A stretch of DNA of 24,205 nt from Gemmatimonadota bacterium (GTDB lineage: Bacteria > Gemmatimonadota > Gemmatimonadetes > Gemmatimonadales > GWC2-71-9), in NCBI GenBank assembly GCA_003220985.1, contig QHTY01000202.1:1-24205 (forward strand). Reading direction: 5' to 3'. A model generated the notes under the pieces. It was given only the letters and a program-made list of their open reading frames with translations, ran no database searches and was not told the origin of the DNA. Of this stretch, positions 20,970-24,205 are shown in pieces (position 1 is the stretch's first letter; every line of letters begins with the position of its first letter). Both the position numbers and the translations under genes were made by a program.

Positions 20970-22766
20970 ATGCGAAAAACCGGTTTTGCGGCCTTCGTTC
21001 TCTTCGTGGCCGTCTGCTCGCCGGCGCACGCTCAGGACACGAGCGTCACGGCGAAGCTCGTGGGATTCGACGCCTACATGACTCAGGTGATGCGGGACTG
21101 GAACGTCCCGGGCATCGGCGTGGGTGTGGTGGTGAAGAACAAGCTCGTCTTCGCCCGCGGCTACGGCTATCGGGACTACGGGAACAAGCTGCCGTTTACG
21201 TCGACGACGGTCGTGCCGATCGCATCGAACACCAAACTCTTTACCGTGATGGCAATGGGCTTGCTGGTCGACGAGGGGAAGATCGACTGGGACAAGCCGG
21301 TGCGTCAGTTCGTGCCCAGCGTGCAGTTCTATAACGACGAGCTGAACGCCTCCGTCACCGTGCGGGACATGCTGGCGCACCGGACCGGCGTCACCCGGCA
21401 CGACATGATCTGGTACAAATCACCGTTTACCAGGCAGCAACTGTTCGAGCGGCTGAAGTACCTCGAGCCGTCGCAGCCGATGCGAACGACATTCCTGTAC
21501 AACAACCTGATGTACGGGGCGTCGGGATACATCATCGAGCTGCTCTCGGGGAAGACGTGGGAGCAGTTCGTGCAGGGGCGCATCTTCCAGCCGCTCGGAA
21601 TGACCAGCACCGTCTTCTCGATCGATGACGTAATCAAGCAACCAGACCACGGCGTGCCGTTTACCGAGCGGCGCGACTCGGACTCACTCTACGCAATCCC
21701 GTACTACCGCGAGCAGGGTGCGATCGGGCCGGCGGGCGCGATCAACTCGAACATTCAGGATCTGTCCCACTGGCTGATCGCCCTCATGAATGGGGGCCGG
21801 TTTGGTGACCGACAGGTCATCCCCCGAGACGTCGTGCAGGCGACGCTGGAGCCGTCCATCGCCATGCCGAACACCGCGCTGCAAGCCTTCGGATGGGGTG
21901 AGCTGCTCAACGCCGCGTACGGCATGGGTCGCTGGACCGCATCCTACCGCGGTCACCTGGTGGCCTATCACGGCGGCGACATCAACGGCTTTCATTCGCA
22001 GGTCTCGTACATGCCTTCCGACAGCGTGGGAGTGATTGTGCTGGTCATCGGCGACCATGCCGCGCCGCTGTATAACGTCGTGTCGTACAACGTGTACGAG
22101 CGGCTGCTCGGCCTCGACCAGACTCCGTGGAGCCAGCGGCTCAACGACGCGCGCAAGAAAGCGAAGCAGGCGGGCATGGCGGCGCGGGCGCAGGCGGGTG
22201 GCGGCCAGGTCAAGGGCACACGTCCGTCGCATCCCCTCGATGACTTCGTCGGCGAGTTCGAGAATCAGGCGTACGGCGTCGTCGCGATCTCGAAGCAAGG
22301 CACCGGGCTGCGTTTTGGCTTTCATCAGATCGACCTGCCGTTGACCCACTTTCACTATGACCGCTTCGACACGCCCGACGACGAAGCGAACGGCAAGTGG
22401 TCGGTCAACTTCACGACGAATCCACAGGGCGAGATCGACAAGGCGGTGATGTCGCTCGACCAGGCCGAAGCGGCGTTCGTCCGGCGTGTCCCCGCCGAGC
22501 TGTCGGCTCCGGCGACGCTCCGGCAGTACGCCGGCACGTATGTGACACCCACCGGCGCCACCTTTGCCGTGGTGCTCAAAGAGGATGGGATCCTCGGTCT
22601 CGCGTTTGCTGGACAGCCGTTCCAGGCGCTGGTTCCGTGGCGGCAGCACCGGTTCAAGCTCAAAGAGTTCTCGGACGTTACGATCGAGTTCGTGGTCGAG
22701 GGCGGGCAAGTGAAGGCCATGACGCAGAGCAGTCCGTCAGGCACGTTCACCTTTCAGCGGAAATAA
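20970..22766 (+). CDS. secreted S12 family serine hydrolase (beta-lactamase/esterase fold) with C-terminal DUF3471-like domain
   Basis: The 598-residue protein starts with a signal peptide (MRKTGFAAFVLFVAVCSPAHAQ). The penicillin-binding-protein/beta-lactamase class C motifs are present: SxxK as SNTK (Ser86, Lys89), YxN as YNN (Tyr177), and HxG as HGG (His334). A linker rich in Ala, Lys and Gln follows (about residues 390-415), then a C-terminal beta-rich domain (LRQYAGTYVTPTG) of the DUF3471 type, seen in many secreted esterases and D-aminopeptidases of Gemmatimonadota and Bacteroidota. The substrate could be D-amino-acid peptides, esters or beta-lactams; the sequence does not decide. It is translated from the same message as the S41 peptidase, so the two may act together in extracellular peptide breakdown. 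Confidence 0.92.
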   Translation: MRKTGFAAFVLFVAVCSPAHAQDTSVTAKLVGFDAYMTQVMRDWNVPGIGVGVVVKNKLVFARGYGYRDYGNKLPFTSTTVVPIASNTKLFTVMAMGLLVDEGKIDWDKPVRQFVPSVQFYNDELNASVTVRDMLAHRTGVTRHDMIWYKSPFTRQQLFERLKYLEPSQPMRTTFLYNNLMYGASGYIIELLSGKTWEQFVQGRIFQPLGMTSTVFSIDDVIKQPDHGVPFTERRDSDSLYAIPYYREQGAIGPAGAINSNIQDLSHWLIALMNGGRFGDRQVIPRDVVQATLEPSIAMPNTALQAFGWGELLNAAYGMGRWTASYRGHLVAYHGGDINGFHSQVSYMPSDSVGVIVLVIGDHAAPLYNVVSYNVYERLLGLDQTPWSQRLNDARKKAKQAGMAARAQAGGGQVKGTRPSHPLDDFVGEFENQAYGVVAISKQGTGLRFGFHQIDLPLTHFHYDRFDTPDDEANGKWSVNFTTNPQGEIDKAVMSLDQAEAAFVRRVPAELSAPATLRQYAGTYVTPTGATFAVVLKEDGILGLAFAGQPFQALVPWRQHRFKLKEFSDVTIEFVVEGGQVKAMTQSSPSGTFTFQRK

Positions 22767-22776
22767 ACCGACGGTC

Positions 22777-24177
22777 TTACGCCGCTCGGTTGGATCGGCG
22801 CCACCACCAATACGCCGGCATCCCCAGCAAGATGATTCCGATCCCGAGCAAGGCCTGCGTCGGCCGGGACACGAGCGTAGAGACGACAATGCCGCTGGCT
22901 GCGACGATGAAGAGCGCCGGGGTCAGCGGATAACCCGGCACGCGGAACGGTCGGGCCGCGTGCGGTAGCCGCCGGCGGTACACGAAGATCGTAGCGGCCG
23001 CGAGCGCGTAGAATGCCCACCCGGTGAACACCACGTACGTCAGTAACTGCTCGAACGTACCGGAACCCGCGAGCACCATCGTCCACGCGCTACCGGCCAC
23101 GATCGCGACCGCGGGCGTGCCGAACCGTGGGTGCACCTCAGCCAGCTTGCGGAAGAACAGCCCGTCGCGCGCCATCGCATAGAACACGCGTGGAGCCGTG
23201 AGCGCGATTCCGTTCGCCGCGCCGAAAATCGACACGAGAATCGGAATCGCGACGAGTCGACCCCACGTGCCCCCAAACAATGTGGTGACCGCGTCCGCCG
23301 CCACGCGATTCGACTGGGCAACGCCCGCGGGGCCCAGCGCGGCGAGGTAGCCGAGGTTGGCCAGCAGGTAGATCACGATGATCGCCGCGGTGCCGGCGAT
23401 GATGCCGCGGGCAAAAATGCGTTGCGGCTCCACGATCTCGCCGGCAGAGAAGGTGACGTAGTGCCATCCCTCGTAGGCCCACAGTACCGCGACCATCGCG
23501 ACGGCCATGCCGCGTAGCAGTTGCGACGAGAGCGGCGTCGCGAGCACCCGCACCGGCGCGGCCGCGAGCCCGTTCCCCGTCGTGAGGAGCAGGGCACTCA
23601 GCAGCAGCAGCGCGCCGACCTTGATGGCCGTGCTCCAATTCTGAACGACGGCGCCCCGTCGGGTGCCCCATACGTTGACCAGGGTGACCACCAGGATGGT
23701 GGCGAGCGACACCAGCTTCGCGCCTGGGGCACTGAGCACGACGAACTGCTGGATGTAGCGCGCGAAGGCCGCCGACAGGGTCGCGATCGAGCCGCTGCCG
23801 ATCACGAAGAACAACGCCCATCCGTACAGGAACGCGGGAAGCGGGCCGAATGCGTCGCGCAGGTACACGTACAATCCGCAGGCCCGCGGATTCATGGCGC
23901 CGAGCTCGGCGTACGTCAACGCACCGAGCAACGAGAGCGCACCGCCGACGATCCAGACGAGCAGGGCCAGCCCGACGTCACCGCCCGAATCCCGGAGGAC
24001 ACCGCCGGGCACGAGAAAAATGCCCGAGCCGATCACGGTGCCGACGACGATCAGAATCACGTCGCGGAGCCGAAGCACGCGCGCCAGCTCGTGAGTCGTG
24101 GCGGTGGTCTCCGGTGATCCTGACGTAGCCGCGCTCCTGGTGAAAGTGGTGCCGAAACGTGGCGAAGCCTGAGGCAT
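22777..24177 (-). CDS. APC superfamily amino acid permease
   Basis: The 466-residue protein has about twelve membrane segments. It opens with the APC signature VVGTVIGSGIFLVPG in TM1, followed by TYAELGAMNPRACGLYVYL in TM2-3, as in LAT/SteT-like exchangers. AYEGWHYVTFSAGEI in TM6 and the RVFYAMARDGLFF loop match the family. The likely function is uptake or exchange of neutral amino acids; the substrate is not certain. The start is supported by a GGGGAG Shine-Dalgarno six bases upstream of the ATG. It converges on the S12 gene with only ten bases between stops and no hairpin. A transporter beside secreted peptidases fits uptake of released amino acids. Confidence 0.93.
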   Translation of the reverse strand: MPQASPRFGTTFTRSAATSGSPETTATTHELARVLRLRDVILIVVGTVIGSGIFLVPGGVLRDSGGDVGLALLVWIVGGALSLLGALTYAELGAMNPRACGLYVYLRDAFGPLPAFLYGWALFFVIGSGSIATLSAAFARYIQQFVVLSAPGAKLVSLATILVVTLVNVWGTRRGAVVQNWSTAIKVGALLLLSALLLTTGNGLAAAPVRVLATPLSSQLLRGMAVAMVAVLWAYEGWHYVTFSAGEIVEPQRIFARGIIAGTAAIIVIYLLANLGYLAALGPAGVAQSNRVAADAVTTLFGGTWGRLVAIPILVSIFGAANGIALTAPRVFYAMARDGLFFRKLAEVHPRFGTPAVAIVAGSAWTMVLAGSGTFEQLLTYVVFTGWAFYALAAATIFVYRRRLPHAARPFRVPGYPLTPALFIVAASGIVVSTLVSRPTQALLGIGIILLGMPAYWWWRRSNRAA

Positions 24178-24205
24178 TGCGCACTCCCCGGACTGCGGAC
24201 ATAAT

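Noticed and set aside
20046..21401. A 451-codon minus-strand open frame across the S41-S12 junction
   Set aside because: It runs antisense through two genes with clear signal peptides and catalytic motifs, so it is a GC-driven shadow.

Overview
The window is gene-dense, GC-rich bacterial chromosome with overlapping start and stop codons inside operons. No rRNA, tRNA, phage, IS transposase or CRISPR was seen. The gene mix suggests a soil or environmental Gemmatimonadota-like bacterium: secreted tricorn-like S41 and S12 hydrolases, an M14 carboxypeptidase, a Cys-type formate dehydrogenase alpha subunit, a rho-ruvX-mltG operon and many short hairpin repeats. That assignment is an inference from gene content and style; no marker phylogeny could be run.

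Layout. (1) 1-2876, minus strand: tdh, kbl and a frameshifted M14 peptidase cut by the window edge, chained by 4-bp and 1-bp overlaps. Tdh and Kbl together convert threonine to glycine and acetyl-CoA. (2) 2961-3656, plus: a SAM methyltransferase. (3) 7582-3693, minus: a 69-residue unknown protein, a NuoG/FdhA-type molybdopterin oxidoreductase with an unusual insert, and a catalytically atypical SDR protein overlapping it by 4 bp. (4) 9371-7633, minus: a cation diffusion facilitator and an unknown Rossmann-like protein. (5) 9451-11361, plus: an sdpR-sdpI pair behind a near-perfect 24-bp palindrome, then an alpha/beta hydrolase bracketed by two copies of one 28-bp palindrome. (6) 12943-11394, minus: aroH and rlmI, with thiE diverging from aroH so closely that their start codons share bases. 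(7) 16411-13609, minus: rho, ruvX, mltG. (8) 16534-22766, plus: an M50 site-2-type protease, then a secreted tricorn-like S41 peptidase and an S12 serine hydrolase. (9) 24177-22777, minus: an APC amino-acid permease, convergent with the S12 gene.

The most unusual signal is in the repeats. At least six stretches of short G-rich words (7-10 bp units, several with a complementary arm) sit at gene junctions between 10.3 and 17.7 kb. Two lie inside the 5' ends of consecutive genes in one operon: a 75-bp hairpin within the mltG signal-peptide region and a 66-bp hairpin at the start of ruvX. Both lengths are multiples of three, and removing either exactly leaves an ordinary N-terminus. A run of four octamers sits in the first codons of rlmI. 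These elements appear to insert at gene starts in frame and become coding sequence. Other points to check are the orphan sdpRI operator, the SDR lacking the YxxxK motif, the FdhA insert and its small upstream partner, and possible near-leaderless starts behind TATCTn or TATAAT boxes.
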